Assembly (NCBI GenBank): GCA_041398825.1
Contig: JAWKTX010000003.1
Coordinates: 248,001 to 312,000, forward strand
Reading direction: 5' to 3'
DNA length: 64,000 nucleotides
Source of the DNA: Planctomycetaceae bacterium
Lineage (GTDB): Bacteria; Planctomycetota; Planctomycetia; Planctomycetales; Planctomycetaceae
This document shows, piece by piece, positions 36,495-46,520 of this stretch; positions within the stretch are counted from its first letter, which is position 1, and each line of letters begins with the position of its first letter. Below the pieces are notes generated by a model. The model saw nothing but the letters and a program-made list of their open reading frames with translations, made no database searches and was not told the DNA's origin. The translations under genes and the position numbers were made by a program.

Positions 36495-37553
36495 CTACGA
36501 ATCGCTTTTATCCTGTCCGGGACGAAATACCATTTTGCCGAAAATCATGCGCCCGGCACTGCTTTGAAGAACGCTCGTCACGATGACACTGATCTCCCTG
36601 CCGACGAGATGAGCCGCGTTCTCGCAGATCACCATTGTACCGTCGTCCAGGTAACCGACACCCTGTTGTGGCACTTCGCCTTCCTTAATGACTTTAATGT
36701 CCAGGCGTTCTCCCGGGATATAACGTGGCTTCAGGGCGTTGGAGACGTCATTCAGGTTGATCACCGGAATTCCCTGAACACTTGCAACCTTATTCAAATT
36801 GAAATCGTTGGTGATGACTCCGCCACGCAGTTGTTTGGCGAGTGCGACGACCTTCTGATCGACCGTCATCATCTTAAAGTCAGTTCGCTGTGTTTCCTGA
36901 ACGCGAACATCGACATGGCGGTTTTGCTGCATCCGGCCCAGAACCTCCAGTCCACGGCGACCGCGTACGCGTCGATTCTTGTCGCTGCTGTCCGCAATGT
37001 CCTGAACTTCCGCCAGTACGAAATCCGGCACAATCAGCTGGGACTCAATGATTTGCGTTTCGATGACATCAGCGATTCGGCCATCGATCAGCGAGCTGCT
37101 GTCAACAACCAGCGGGCGACCACTTTTCAAATCCCTCTGGAACTCGACGTAAGGAATGACAAATCGAAAGTCGTCTTTGGTTTGCAGCAGCAAAGAGACG
37201 CAGAGATACGGCATGATCAGCAGCGTCATCAGGACGACTGCCGTATGAAACGGGTTCGTGACCGGAACAATCGGAGTCAATGCCTGAATCATCAGATAGG
37301 CAAGCAAGACACCAACGAGTATTCCGAAATAGACCGCCGAAATCACCTCGATCCGCTTCTTGCGAATCATCACGTCAGCAATTGTCACAATCTGGGAGAG
37401 GAACAGCAGGACAAAGAACGCAAGTCCCTTGTTCTGCTCGATGATTCTGGGCAGCATGGAATTGCCGCCCATCACGTCATCTGTTTTTATGTACGCGAGG
37501 ATTGCCCCGGCACAAATGATCAGATAAAGCAGGCGCAGAATGAGCAGCAACAT
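36495..37553 (-). CDS. Membrane-anchored PIN/TRAM domain protein (YacL type)
   Basis: 352 residues. Four hydrophobic segments (LLILRLLYLIICAGAILAYI; LAFFVLLFLSQIVTIADVMI; ISAVYFGILVGVLLAYLMIQ; TAVVLMTLLIMPYLCVSLL) precede a PIN domain starting PLVVDSSSLIDGRIADVIET, with acidic residues of the RNase site (Asp in VVDSS, the FVLAEVQDIADSSD segment, GVITNDFNLNKVA). The C-terminal TRAM domain (DIKVIKEGEVPQQGVGYLDD) is an RNA-binding fold. Probably a membrane-tethered ribonuclease or RNA-binding factor. It lies 25 bases upstream of hslV on the same strand. Confidence 0.87.
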   Translation of the reverse strand: MLLLILRLLYLIICAGAILAYIKTDDVMGGNSMLPRIIEQNKGLAFFVLLFLSQIVTIADVMIRKKRIEVISAVYFGILVGVLLAYLMIQALTPIVPVTNPFHTAVVLMTLLIMPYLCVSLLLQTKDDFRFVIPYVEFQRDLKSGRPLVVDSSSLIDGRIADVIETQIIESQLIVPDFVLAEVQDIADSSDKNRRVRGRRGLEVLGRMQQNRHVDVRVQETQRTDFKMMTVDQKVVALAKQLRGGVITNDFNLNKVASVQGIPVINLNDVSNALKPRYIPGERLDIKVIKEGEVPQQGVGYLDDGTMVICENAAHLVGREISVIVTSVLQSSAGRMIFGKMVFRPGQDKSDS

Positions 37554-37758
37554 TTTGATTGGGCTCGTGGAATGTTCTAAGACGGGGGCGTGTCAGGCGG
37601 GATCGTTTATCACTCTTGGCATTGTGACAGAAAAGAACACGTTGGCAACCTTGTTGGCGCGGAGGACAGGTAATCCTTACTTCTCGCTCGGCTGAGTTGC
37701 ATCGAATTGCTCCCAACGGCGAGAATACTTCCCGGTCCAGTGAATTTCTAACGAACAA

Positions 37759-38775
37759 GTGAGAACCTTGCAGAATCCTGCCCCAACGATTCAAACGCGA
37801 CTCCGGTCTATGCGTCCGTTTCTTCGAGTCGGAAAAATTGCAACATCGCCGCAATGCCTGATCCCCTGCGCGTTGCTTGTCGTAGTCCTGAACGTGTCGG
37901 ACTTCTGTTTTGGCCGCATGTTACGGAGCCCCGCTGTCGGAGGCAGCCTGAATCTGCTTCAGGTTGCCGAACTGGCGTTTGACAGTTGTGAGCCCCTTCG
38001 TGGTATGCTTCAAGGCTTTGAAGAAATCGTACTCGGGGGACCATTCCACTCCATCGGAGTCTTTCTCCGGTTTATTTCTCGGCTGATAATTCTGGGAATG
38101 TTTGGCGTTGGTATCGCGAGAGCGACGGCTTATGGGATCTGCAGAGACCAGCGGCTGGGAATACTGTCGACGCTACAGAGTTCAGTAATGGCGACCGGCC
38201 GGGTTTTCCAGAATACATTGCTGGCAGGACTCCTGATTCTTCTTCCATGGCTCCTCGCCCATGCTGCCGGGCTGGCACTTTCCCTTTGCAACAGCATCGG
38301 TTTGCAGTCAATCGTCAGCGAACGTGTTCTCATTACGGTCCCATGGCTGATCAGTACTCTTTCGGTTCTCGTCATGGCCGTGGTGGTCTTTGGCTGGAGC
38401 TTTTCCATTGCGGCGATCGGTGTTGACCAGTGCGGAAGCGGGGATGCAATGTCTCGAGGCATAAGTTACTGCCTTTCACACAAGACAATGACCGTCGTCT
38501 GTTTCCTGCTTGCTGCCATGATGATGGTTGCCATCGGCAGCGTATTTCAGCTACTTGGCTCCGACGGCGTGGTTTTGACTCAGTCGATTTCAGTCTGGGC
38601 CATTCCGGATGGATCATCAATTACTCGTTCAGATTTTCACGTCTTCGTTACGTGGCTGAAGGAGACCGTACAGTTGAGCATTTTCTTTGCCATCGTTGGA
38701 GCGAGTTACATTTTTCTGAGATATCTGGAAGACGGAGTGGCAGTTTCCGAGATGCAAACCGGATCGCAGAGGTAG
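37759..38775 (+). CDS. Integral membrane protein of unknown function
   Basis: 338 residues with about six hydrophobic segments (CLIPCALLVVVLNVSDFCF; IISRLIILGMFGVGIA-like stretch; TLLAGLLILLPWLLAHAAGL; LISTLSVLVMAVVVFGWSF; TVVCFLLAAMMMVAIGSVFQ; LSIFFAIVGASYIFLRYL). No family recognised. The start GTG 37759 gives a 17-residue cytoplasmic tail; ATG 37810 is an alternative. Only 6 bases separate its stop from the DUF1592 gene, so the two are probably co-transcribed. Confidence 0.7.
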   Translation: MRTLQNPAPTIQTRLRSMRPFLRVGKIATSPQCLIPCALLVVVLNVSDFCFGRMLRSPAVGGSLNLLQVAELAFDSCEPLRGMLQGFEEIVLGGPFHSIGVFLRFISRLIILGMFGVGIARATAYGICRDQRLGILSTLQSSVMATGRVFQNTLLAGLLILLPWLLAHAAGLALSLCNSIGLQSIVSERVLITVPWLISTLSVLVMAVVVFGWSFSIAAIGVDQCGSGDAMSRGISYCLSHKTMTVVCFLLAAMMMVAIGSVFQLLGSDGVVLTQSISVWAIPDGSSITRSDFHVFVTWLKETVQLSIFFAIVGASYIFLRYLEDGVAVSEMQTGSQR

Positions 38776-38781
38776 AACCCC

Positions 38782-41325
38782 ATGTGTCTGAAGTTACGCC
38801 TTTCAGTGACTTTACTTGTGGCTTTCCTGGTTACGCACGCATCGCAGAATACGTATCTCATCGCTGCGGACGAGTCAGCGGCGGTAGAAACCTTCGATGC
38901 CGGATTGAAGCCATTTCTTCGCGACTTTTGCTTTGAATGTCATGCGGGTGAAGACGCATCGAGCGAACGAAACTTTGATACGCTGACTGGTGAACTTTCA
39001 ACGACAGATCAGTTGATAGAACTGCAGGAAATCCTTGACCAGTTGAACCGAGGCGAAATGCCTCCGAGGGAAGCGAAACAACCAACAGATGATGAGCGGC
39101 GGAAGGCCGCACAATGGCTTTCCACTGTGATTGGTGAATACCATCGAAGGAATCGGTCAACAGGTGGCCAAACGATTCTGAGACGCCTGAACGCACGGGA
39201 GTATGAAAATACGATTCGTGACCTGCTGCACCTGAATATGAGCATGTTCAGACCCACGGCGTCCTTTCCCCGCGATCAATTAATTGAACATCGGGATAAC
39301 GACGGAAAGACGCTGGTGATGTCAGGGTATTTGCTGAGCCAGTATCTTGATGCCGCTGAACGTATTGTCGAAAAGGCTATGTTTCCGCTGAACCAACCCA
39401 TCGTCCAGACCTGGCACTTTGAGGACGGGTTTCGTCAACAGCCAGAAATTGATCAGGTCCATCGAAATACCAGTCGATTCCAGTACCTGATTCTATATGA
39501 CGTTCCCGGAGCCGATAAACATGAAGGCGCGTATGCTCCGATTCATGCGTTTGCCGACGGAGTGCCCTATGACGGATACTACGACATAAAGTTTCGCGCA
39601 GCCGCATTAAATCGCCTGCACCCTTACGACGATCGTTTCCTGGGCCGCGACAGCACTGAGCCGCTTCGTCTCGCAGTCGTTGCGGGGAATCGAAACGCAG
39701 GGCCATTGCATAAGCCACAGCCAATCGAACCTGTGCTGGCTGAAGTGACCCTGGCCGACGGCTGGGACAACTACCAGGTCCGCGTCTGGCTGGACGCTGG
39801 TTTTACACCCCGTTTCATTTTTCCAAACGGACTCATGGATGCTCGAAGCCTGTGGGGAAACCTTCATCGACGGCACAGTGATTTGTTGCCCGAACCGGCA
39901 AATCGAGGCATCGTAGAAGTTCGTCGGAACGCAATCACGAATGGAAAGCTTCCACAGATCCATGTGGACGATATTACAATCTCGGGGCCACACTACGACG
40001 CCTGGCCAAGGCCATCACAGCTCGCTTTGCTGGGAGAAGACTGGTTGCGGGTCGTGTCCTCAGGCGAGCTGGATTCCGCGACGTTGACGCGGAATCTCCG
40101 GCGGCTGGCCTCTGAAGCTTATCGCCGGCCAGCGACGGATGACGAAGTCGCGCGACTTGTCAAGATCGCCACGCAGCAGAAGGATCTCGGCAGAAGCGAT
40201 TTGCAGGCGTTTGGCGACTCCGTGAATGCACTGATTAGTTCTCCCGCGTTTGCCTACCTGGATGAGACATCAGCGGGCGCAGATGGGCCGCCGGGGCGAT
40301 TGTCTCAGTTGGCTCTTGCTGCCCGATTATCGTACTTCCTCTGGGCATCGATGCCGGATGCGGAACTGACCGATGTTGCAATAAGAAACGAGCTGCAGAC
40401 GCCGGAACAAATCCTCATTCAGTTCGACCGTATGCTGAAAGACCCAAAGTCCAGCGCATTCATCGAAGGGTTTCTTGACAATTGGCTGGCGTTGCGCGAT
40501 CTCGGGTCAAGTCCTCCTGATCGCTCTGAATTCAGAGACTACTACCAGTACGATCTTGGAACTGCGATGAAAACGGAGACTCGTTTATTTGCTCGGTACC
40601 TGCTCGACAACAACCTGAGCGTTTGCAACTTCCTGGACTCAGATTTCACCATTCTCAACAAACCGTTAGCAGACCTGTATGGGCTGAATGAACCGTTCGA
40701 AGATGCAGGATTTCATCTGGTGAAACTGGCCGACCGACGTCGAGGCGGCCTGCTGGGACAAGCCAGTGTTTTGACCGTCACGGCCAATGGGATTGATACT
40801 TCGCCGGTTGTTCGCGGAGTCTGGCTTCTGAACAACATCCTCGGCACACCACCCTCACCGCCGCCACCGGATGTCCCTCCACTGGATCCGGATGTTCGTG
40901 GGGCAGAATCGATTCGGGATCAACTTGCAAAACACCGTGATGTCTCCGCCTGCTACGACTGCCATCGAAGAATTGACCCGCCGGGTTTTGCGCTGGAAAA
41001 CTTCGACCCAATCGGGCGCTGGCGAGAGCGTTACAAGCGGGGACCGGTCATTGATGCATCCGGTGAGCTCCCCACTGGTCAGGACTTCAGAGACGTGCGA
41101 GGCTTGAAGAAATTGCTGCTGGAACAGGATGAACTCTTTATCCGAAATCTAACATCACAACTGCTGGCGTATGCGGTTGGCCGTGATATGGAAATTGAGG
41201 ATCGTCCGGCTATCGATACCATCGTGGAAGCTGCTGTCGGTCAGGCTGCAGCCGACGGGCAGCCCGCCGGGTTTCGAGACCTGCTGCAACATGTCGTGAC
41301 ATCAGAGATTTTCCTGAGTGAGTAG
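38782..41325 (+). CDS. DUF1587/DUF1592/DUF1588/DUF1585 exported c-type cytochrome-like protein
   Basis: 847 residues, the classic planctomycete multidomain protein. It has a signal peptide (LSVTLLVAFLVTHASQ), an N-terminal haem-type CFECH motif (FCFECHAGEDASSERNFD), and a DUF1587-like segment ILRRLNAREYENTIRDLLHL. A carbohydrate-binding-like insert follows, then the DUF1595-type segment LRRLASEAYRRPATDDEVAR, DUF1592 (LALAARLSYFLWASMPDAEL), DUF1588 (RRGGLLGQASVLTVTANGID, and CYDCHRRIDPPGFALENFD, a second CxxCH) and DUF1585 (LTSQLLAYAVGRDMEIED). These genes usually pair with a DUF1552 or DUF1501 partner; the downstream neighbour here is not one. Confidence 0.93.
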   Translation: MCLKLRLSVTLLVAFLVTHASQNTYLIAADESAAVETFDAGLKPFLRDFCFECHAGEDASSERNFDTLTGELSTTDQLIELQEILDQLNRGEMPPREAKQPTDDERRKAAQWLSTVIGEYHRRNRSTGGQTILRRLNAREYENTIRDLLHLNMSMFRPTASFPRDQLIEHRDNDGKTLVMSGYLLSQYLDAAERIVEKAMFPLNQPIVQTWHFEDGFRQQPEIDQVHRNTSRFQYLILYDVPGADKHEGAYAPIHAFADGVPYDGYYDIKFRAAALNRLHPYDDRFLGRDSTEPLRLAVVAGNRNAGPLHKPQPIEPVLAEVTLADGWDNYQVRVWLDAGFTPRFIFPNGLMDARSLWGNLHRRHSDLLPEPANRGIVEVRRNAITNGKLPQIHVDDITISGPHYDAWPRPSQLALLGEDWLRVVSSGELDSATLTRNLRRLASEAYRRPATDDEVARLVKIATQQKDLGRSDLQAFGDSVNALISSPAFAYLDETSAGADGPPGRLSQLALAARLSYFLWASMPDAELTDVAIRNELQTPEQILIQFDRMLKDPKSSAFIEGFLDNWLALRDLGSSPPDRSEFRDYYQYDLGTAMKTETRLFARYLLDNNLSVCNFLDSDFTILNKPLADLYGLNEPFEDAGFHLVKLADRRRGGLLGQASVLTVTANGIDTSPVVRGVWLLNNILGTPPSPPPPDVPPLDPDVRGAESIRDQLAKHRDVSACYDCHRRIDPPGFALENFDPIGRWRERYKRGPVIDASGELPTGQDFRDVRGLKKLLLEQDELFIRNLTSQLLAYAVGRDMEIEDRPAIDTIVEAAVGQAAADGQPAGFRDLLQHVVTSEIFLSE

Positions 41326-41446
41326 ATCACCATTGGATTCTGAATTCCAGAGCGTGGCCCTCGGAACCGGTTTCAGCTCAATCACGTTCATCCACTGCTG
41401 TCAGCCGGCTTTGTGAATGCCGTTCGAAAGACGACGGAAGATTCCA

Positions 41447-44400
41447 TCAAAAGTCATCGTCTTCCTGGTTTCCAAACTGGTACTTGAAGTCCACGCACTT
41501 TTTGGCGCCGAGCCATTCCGAAATTGCAACGGCACCATCGACGGGCGAGGAAAGTGTCACGTAATCCAGACGGATCAAAACACCGGCACGAGTTGCATAT
41601 CCGCCGTCACAGCTGAGCGAAAATTCCCGGGCAAATTCTGTTTCCGGAGTCACCGGCAACGCCCCCATTCGTTCTTCCAGTTTTTGATTCCACGCTCTGA
41701 TCTCAGTCATTAGCTTCTCCGGACCAGAGGGTTCAGAAGCCTCGGGCAGGGATTCCTGCGGCTCTTCGATTTCCAAAAAACGGTTCTTCTGCGGCTGCTG
41801 TTGATAAAGTTCGATGGTTCCCTGATCGACGCCTGGTTGTTGGAGAACCAATTCCATTCGTCGCTCTTCCATCCGTTTGCGCAGGTTCTCCTGAACCTTT
41901 CGGATCTCTTCAATTCGTCCGCTGTCAGCTAGCTGAGTGGCCGTACGGATTTCTGAATACGTTCTCATGAGCTCTTCCTGCAGACTCGCCAGATCCGCAT
42001 CATCTTCTCCAACTCCTGATTGAGAATTAATCGCGTTGATGGTGCGTCGGGCGGCCTCCTGATGAGGCTGTATGGAGAATTCAGGTGACCATGGCGGAAT
42101 CAGACGCCTGGTTCGAGCGACCCCCGTCATAAAGTACATTCCAAGAACCTCCTGAATCCGTTCGGCTTCTGCCTCGGATGGCGCAATGCAGGTCAGTGTG
42201 AATGATTTCGGGAATTCCGGATCGATAACAATGACGCTGCCCCCAGCAGTCTCAAGCGAGGAAATCCACTGCTGCCGATCGTCTGATGCGCTGGCCGGAG
42301 ATGCGAACAGGATCGATTGACCGAATAATCGAATCACGGCGTTAGGTGGAATACTCGCGGAGAGAGTACTGTAAACATTGCCAGCTGTCTCTGAGTCTGC
42401 AAAAGTTGCGACCAGAGTTGATTGCGGTGACAGGTAGATTTCGTCTGCTTCGGGGCCACGATGTTCCAGACTGGTGCCGCAATCGTAAGACTGTTCGGGT
42501 TGCAGAGTCGCCAATGACATCATATTGAAAAGGTCGCCATGTTTTGCGGCAACGAGGATGAGCATTGAAAGAACAGCGGCACACAGGCTCATTCCGTGAA
42601 GGCCGCCGAGCAATATCGTCGGGCCTGCGTTTGGAGGAGGCGAATTGACGGCCTCAAAAATGTTCAGTGTCAATTGCGCCTTTGTGCGGATGTTCAAAGG
42701 TTGATTTGCGAACTCGCGGTCAATTTCAATCAGTATGCAATCGGCAGTCTCGGGACGAACAGTATCCCCGTCGCCAGCGGCGTTCCGGAGATCAGCCGGC
42801 ATGAACTCTCTCAGACGATGAATTACGCGTCCCGTTCGCATCACCATCGGAATGCCAGCGCCGATGAAAATACCAAGGAACAACAACCATTTGTCTCCGG
42901 TGGCTGCAGAAATCCCCAGCAATGCGATCGCTGCGATCACCCGAAACGCAACGTCTGCCAGCCAATGCCGAGAGAAAATCAGGACGTGCGCGACCCAACC
43001 CCCATCCAGCGGGAGAACGGGAATCAGGTTTAGTCCATTGAGAATGAGCATCAGCATCGCAATCTCACCCATGAGTTCATTTTCGAACCACAAACCGGCG
43101 ACGCCAATTCCGATTCCAGCTGCGATTCCAGGAACCGGTCCGGCTAAAGATACCAGCACCTTCTTCCAGCTGGGTATGTTGTAGTGAACTCCGGTTACAG
43201 CTGCCCCGAACAGCGGAATAAAGAACATCCTCAGATTACGGTAGCCGAAATACCTCATCGTCAGGTAATGACCGAGTTCATGTAAGAACATGATCGGCAA
43301 CAGCATCACCGCAAAACGCCACGACCAGTTTGCTGCTCCAATCCCCAGAAACAGACCGATGGATACAGCTAACAGAACGATGCCACTTAACCAGCCGGAC
43401 TTTTTATCCTGGATCCTGCGAATCTCCCGGACGACATCTGCGTGCGCACCCGAAATAGGCATTGGCGGGGGCGTTTCACCACGTTCCAATGCCGCTTCAC
43501 GCTGGTTGAGAGCCTCGATTCTAATGACGCGATCAATAGCAGGTTGCTTTGCACGAAGCTGGTCTTCTGATTTGAGCGGCCGAAAAAATCCCCTGCGGCA
43601 GTGATAATCGAAGAGGCCAGCATGATGTTCTGCGATCAATTCCCGCAAATCGTCGGTTGAGGATATCGTTTGGATATTGGCCTCATGGGGAGCCAGCATC
43701 GTCTGGTGATGGTTCCAGAGCTCATTGGGTGACGATTTCGGATAACGATGCAGCTCGAAAGTTGAAGGCCAGGAAGCATCAGGCGGCATGGATGTCGTAA
43801 CCAGATACCGACCATCATCAAGAGCGGAGATGAAGGAGCATCCGATATGATAAGAGACCGGACGGTTGGCTCTCCATTCACGCACGGCCACACGCCCCAT
43901 CGAAGTACCGCTTTCGTGACGCATACTGATCCACCAGATTGTGGAGTTGCAATGGCCATCCTCAATCATATGGGTGACGGATGAATCAAACCCACAGTCC
44001 TCCATTTCATCTGCCATCTGATCGAAGAGGATCGTTTGTTTTTCCGGCATATCAAACAGATCACCTTCGAACGGAGCCAAATCACTGACCGGAGGATCAT
44101 CTGTCGAGGCAGGCAACGGGAGCCGGAGGATCTTCAGCAGCAGGAACATGATCAACAGCTTGACGGGATTTTTTGTCTCCAGCAGAAAGTCTTTCAGAGA
44201 AGCCCGTCGGCCATCGACCTTCCAGAACAGGTCTCCTTTGTAGTCGCCAACAGGACAGGCTGGCCGAACAGAGCAGTCGGCAGGTGAAGCAACGAAGCCA
44301 GCCGCTTCCCCCTGCGCACTCGGAATCGGCAGGGCGTGTGGAGACGACGGAAGCGACGGTGCTGTCTCGAACTTCACAGCAAATACACGCCCACACTCAG

Positions 44401-44485
44401 GGCAGCGTAGTCGCTGACCCGATTGCGCTGCATCTGGCAGACGCATTGAAAGTTGGCATTCCGGGCACTTCACTCGCCTTGCCAT
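41447..44485 (-). CDS. Site-2-protease (M50) family protein with N-terminal zinc ribbon
   Basis: 1012 residues. A zinc ribbon (VKCPECQLSMRL...RLRCPECGRVF) starts the protein. A soluble region to about residue 370 follows. The membrane core holds the zinc site FLHELGHYLTMRYFG (His402, Glu403, His406) and the second motif LPLDGGWVAHVLIFSRHWLA. After further hydrophobic segments there is a soluble C-terminal half with a coiled-coil stretch (LASLQEELMRTYSEIRTATQ; RKVQENLRKRMEERRMEL). Site-2 proteases cut membrane-embedded regulators; the target here is unknown. It is convergent with the DUF1592 gene. Confidence 0.88.
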   Translation of the reverse strand: MARRVKCPECQLSMRLPDAAQSGQRLRCPECGRVFAVKFETAPSLPSSPHALPIPSAQGEAAGFVASPADCSVRPACPVGDYKGDLFWKVDGRRASLKDFLLETKNPVKLLIMFLLLKILRLPLPASTDDPPVSDLAPFEGDLFDMPEKQTILFDQMADEMEDCGFDSSVTHMIEDGHCNSTIWWISMRHESGTSMGRVAVREWRANRPVSYHIGCSFISALDDGRYLVTTSMPPDASWPSTFELHRYPKSSPNELWNHHQTMLAPHEANIQTISSTDDLRELIAEHHAGLFDYHCRRGFFRPLKSEDQLRAKQPAIDRVIRIEALNQREAALERGETPPPMPISGAHADVVREIRRIQDKKSGWLSGIVLLAVSIGLFLGIGAANWSWRFAVMLLPIMFLHELGHYLTMRYFGYRNLRMFFIPLFGAAVTGVHYNIPSWKKVLVSLAGPVPGIAAGIGIGVAGLWFENELMGEIAMLMLILNGLNLIPVLPLDGGWVAHVLIFSRHWLADVAFRVIAAIALLGISAATGDKWLLFLGIFIGAGIPMVMRTGRVIHRLREFMPADLRNAAGDGDTVRPETADCILIEIDREFANQPLNIRTKAQLTLNIFEAVNSPPPNAGPTILLGGLHGMSLCAAVLSMLILVAAKHGDLFNMMSLATLQPEQSYDCGTSLEHRGPEADEIYLSPQSTLVATFADSETAGNVYSTLSASIPPNAVIRLFGQSILFASPASASDDRQQWISSLETAGGSVIVIDPEFPKSFTLTCIAPSEAEAERIQEVLGMYFMTGVARTRRLIPPWSPEFSIQPHQEAARRTINAINSQSGVGEDDADLASLQEELMRTYSEIRTATQLADSGRIEEIRKVQENLRKRMEERRMELVLQQPGVDQGTIELYQQQPQKNRFLEIEEPQESLPEASEPSGPEKLMTEIRAWNQKLEERMGALPVTPETEFAREFSLSCDGGYATRAGVLIRLDYVTLSSPVDGAVAISEWLGAKKCVDFKYQFGNQEDDDF

Positions 44486-44602
44486 ATCGCGACCACCGTT
44501 AAGCGTATTGGACGAATCAATCCGGCAGTGTAGGCATCATTGCAGTTAGAGAAAACGAATTCTCCCTGACTCGACGAAGCAATTTGAGATTGAGAGCCGT
44601 CG

Positions 44603-45262
44603 TTACTGATAGATCACGACCAGAAACACCAAAGCTTCCGACCGACCTGGATTCGAAATTTCATGGGAAACATCAGCTCGATAACTGGCAGAATCGCCTT
44701 TGTTCAATTCACATTTTTCGACATCAGAGGTGACCGCGACACGCCCTTTCTGAACGGTCAGAAATTCGCGAGTCCCCTCAAAGTGAGCGGCAGATTTCAG
44801 TGCCCCCCCAACATTCAGCAGCACTTCGTAAAATTCAACATCCTTCTCCAGATGCAGTGGCGACAATGTACGGATGGAACAGTTTTCGTCAGCGCGAAAA
44901 ATGTGCGAACGATCCTCCGAGCGAATCACCTCAATGTTGGTTGGTGGTGCGACCTGCTCGATCAATTCACCGACGCTCATCCCCAGTGCATGGGCAATCT
45001 TGACAGTCACGGCAAGCGTTGGATTCGCCTGCTCCCTTTCAATTTGACTGAGCATCGACTTGCTGACACCGGACAGCTGAGCCATGACGTCAAGGGACCA
45101 ACCCCTCTGGCGGCGAAGGTCGCGAATTCTCTGGCAGACATGACGGCTGACATCTTCTGCCGATTCCCGTGAAGTCGGCTTAGCGGCGCTTGTGGCTGAA
45201 AGAGCATTCCCGGACCGGGACTTACCTCCAGATTTTTTCATGGGATTTCCATTATCCTGCAC
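44603..45262 (-). CDS. XRE-family regulator with cupin sensor domain
   Basis: 219 residues. The helix-turn-helix is at about residues 53-105 (WSLDVMAQLSGVSKSMLSQI, EREQANPTLAVTVKIAHALG), followed by a C-terminal cupin (CELNKGDSASYRADVSHEIS), the standard layout of small-molecule-responsive XRE-cupin repressors. The first 35 residues are basic and low in complexity. It is divergent from tdh-kbl with about 100 bases between start codons, so it probably controls those genes; that is inferred from position only. Confidence 0.87.
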   Translation of the reverse strand: MQDNGNPMKKSGGKSRSGNALSATSAAKPTSRESAEDVSRHVCQRIRDLRRQRGWSLDVMAQLSGVSKSMLSQIEREQANPTLAVTVKIAHALGMSVGELIEQVAPPTNIEVIRSEDRSHIFRADENCSIRTLSPLHLEKDVEFYEVLLNVGGALKSAAHFEGTREFLTVQKGRVAVTSDVEKCELNKGDSASYRADVSHEISNPGRSEALVFLVVIYQ

Positions 45263-45359
45263 AAGTCGTCTTGTAAGATGAACTTTCGTGTTCTAGTATT
45301 CCGAACACAGAATCCGGTATATTAAACAATGCCTGAAATCCAGCAAGTTGGGGTATCAA

Positions 45360-46382
45360 ATGAAAGCTCTCGTCAAGCGACATCGCGAAAAGGGTTTATG
45401 GCTCGAGGATGTTCCGGAACCGACTGTTGGCCTGAATGACGTGCTGATAAAGGTCGATCGGACGGGTATCTGTGGCACCGATGTTCATATCTACGACTGG
45501 GATTCCTGGGCACAGAAAACAATTCCTGTTCCAATGGTCGTTGGGCACGAGTTTGTGGGAGAAGTGGTCGAAGTCGGTGCGAACGTGACTGACTTTCATC
45601 CGGGGGAGGTCGTCAGCGGTGAAGGGCACGTTGTTTGTGGCCGATGCCGCAATTGCCTTGCTGGGCGACGTCACCTTTGTGCGCATACGCAGGGCATCGG
45701 AGTGAATCGCCCGGGTGCATTTGCCGAATACATTTCGTTGCCAATGACCAATGTCTGGCATCATGCCGATGGCATTGACCGTGACATAGCCTCAATATTT
45801 GATCCGTTCGGAAATGCCGTGCATACAGCCCTGGCGTTTCCTGTTCTGGGAGAGGACGTCCTGATCACTGGAGCGGGGCCTATTGGATTGATGGCCACAG
45901 CCGTCGCGAGACACGCAGGGGCACGCTTTGTCGTGGTGACCGACGTCAATCCCTGGCGTCTTGAACTCGCAAAAACGATGGGGGCTACGAAAGCTGTCAA
46001 TGTCCGGGAAGAATCACTGGAGGCCGTCCAGAAGGATCTTGGCATGGCGGAAGGCTTTGATGTTGGTCTCGAGATGTCGGGAAATCCGTCGGCATTCAGA
46101 GACATGCTCAGGAACATGGCCCACGGAGGGAAGATTGCCATGCTCGGAATTCCTTCAGAAGACATCTCCATCGACTGGAATCTGGTTGTCTTCAATATGC
46201 TGACCATTCACGGGATTTACGGTCGGGAAATGTATGAAACCTGGTACAAAATGACAGTCATGCTGCAAAGTGGCCTGGATATCAGCCCCGTGATTACCCA
46301 CCGACTTCATTACACGGAATATGAAGAGGGGTTTGCGGCGATGAAGTCAGGTCAGTCGGGAAAAGTGGTTCTGAAGTGGTAG
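45360..46382 (+). CDS. tdh: L-threonine 3-dehydrogenase
   Basis: Zinc- and NAD-dependent oxidation of threonine to 2-amino-3-ketobutyrate. I start it at ATG 45360, giving MKALVKRHREKGLWLEDVPE, which aligns with the E. coli enzyme from residue 1 and places catalytic Cys38 in GICGTDVHIYDWD. GHEFVGEVVEVG, the structural zinc cluster CGRCRNCLAGRRHLC, ITGAGPIGLMATAVARHAGA and EMSGNPSAFRDML are all present. 340 residues matches the family. kbl follows 138 bases downstream, so the pair makes a complete threonine-to-glycine route. Confidence 0.96.
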   Translation: MKALVKRHREKGLWLEDVPEPTVGLNDVLIKVDRTGICGTDVHIYDWDSWAQKTIPVPMVVGHEFVGEVVEVGANVTDFHPGEVVSGEGHVVCGRCRNCLAGRRHLCAHTQGIGVNRPGAFAEYISLPMTNVWHHADGIDRDIASIFDPFGNAVHTALAFPVLGEDVLITGAGPIGLMATAVARHAGARFVVVTDVNPWRLELAKTMGATKAVNVREESLEAVQKDLGMAEGFDVGLEMSGNPSAFRDMLRNMAHGGKIAMLGIPSEDISIDWNLVVFNMLTIHGIYGREMYETWYKMTVMLQSGLDISPVITHRLHYTEYEEGFAAMKSGQSGKVVLKW

Positions 46383-46520
46383 TGCATTCGGTCAGTGGCG
46401 ACCTCTGTTGAATCTCTCCGGTAGTGGCATCGACGGGTCCGGCAGCACCGGTATTTTGGCGACACATTCTCAATTCACATTGTTATTGAACCCAACAAAT
46501 ACAGCGGGGTGTCAAATCTA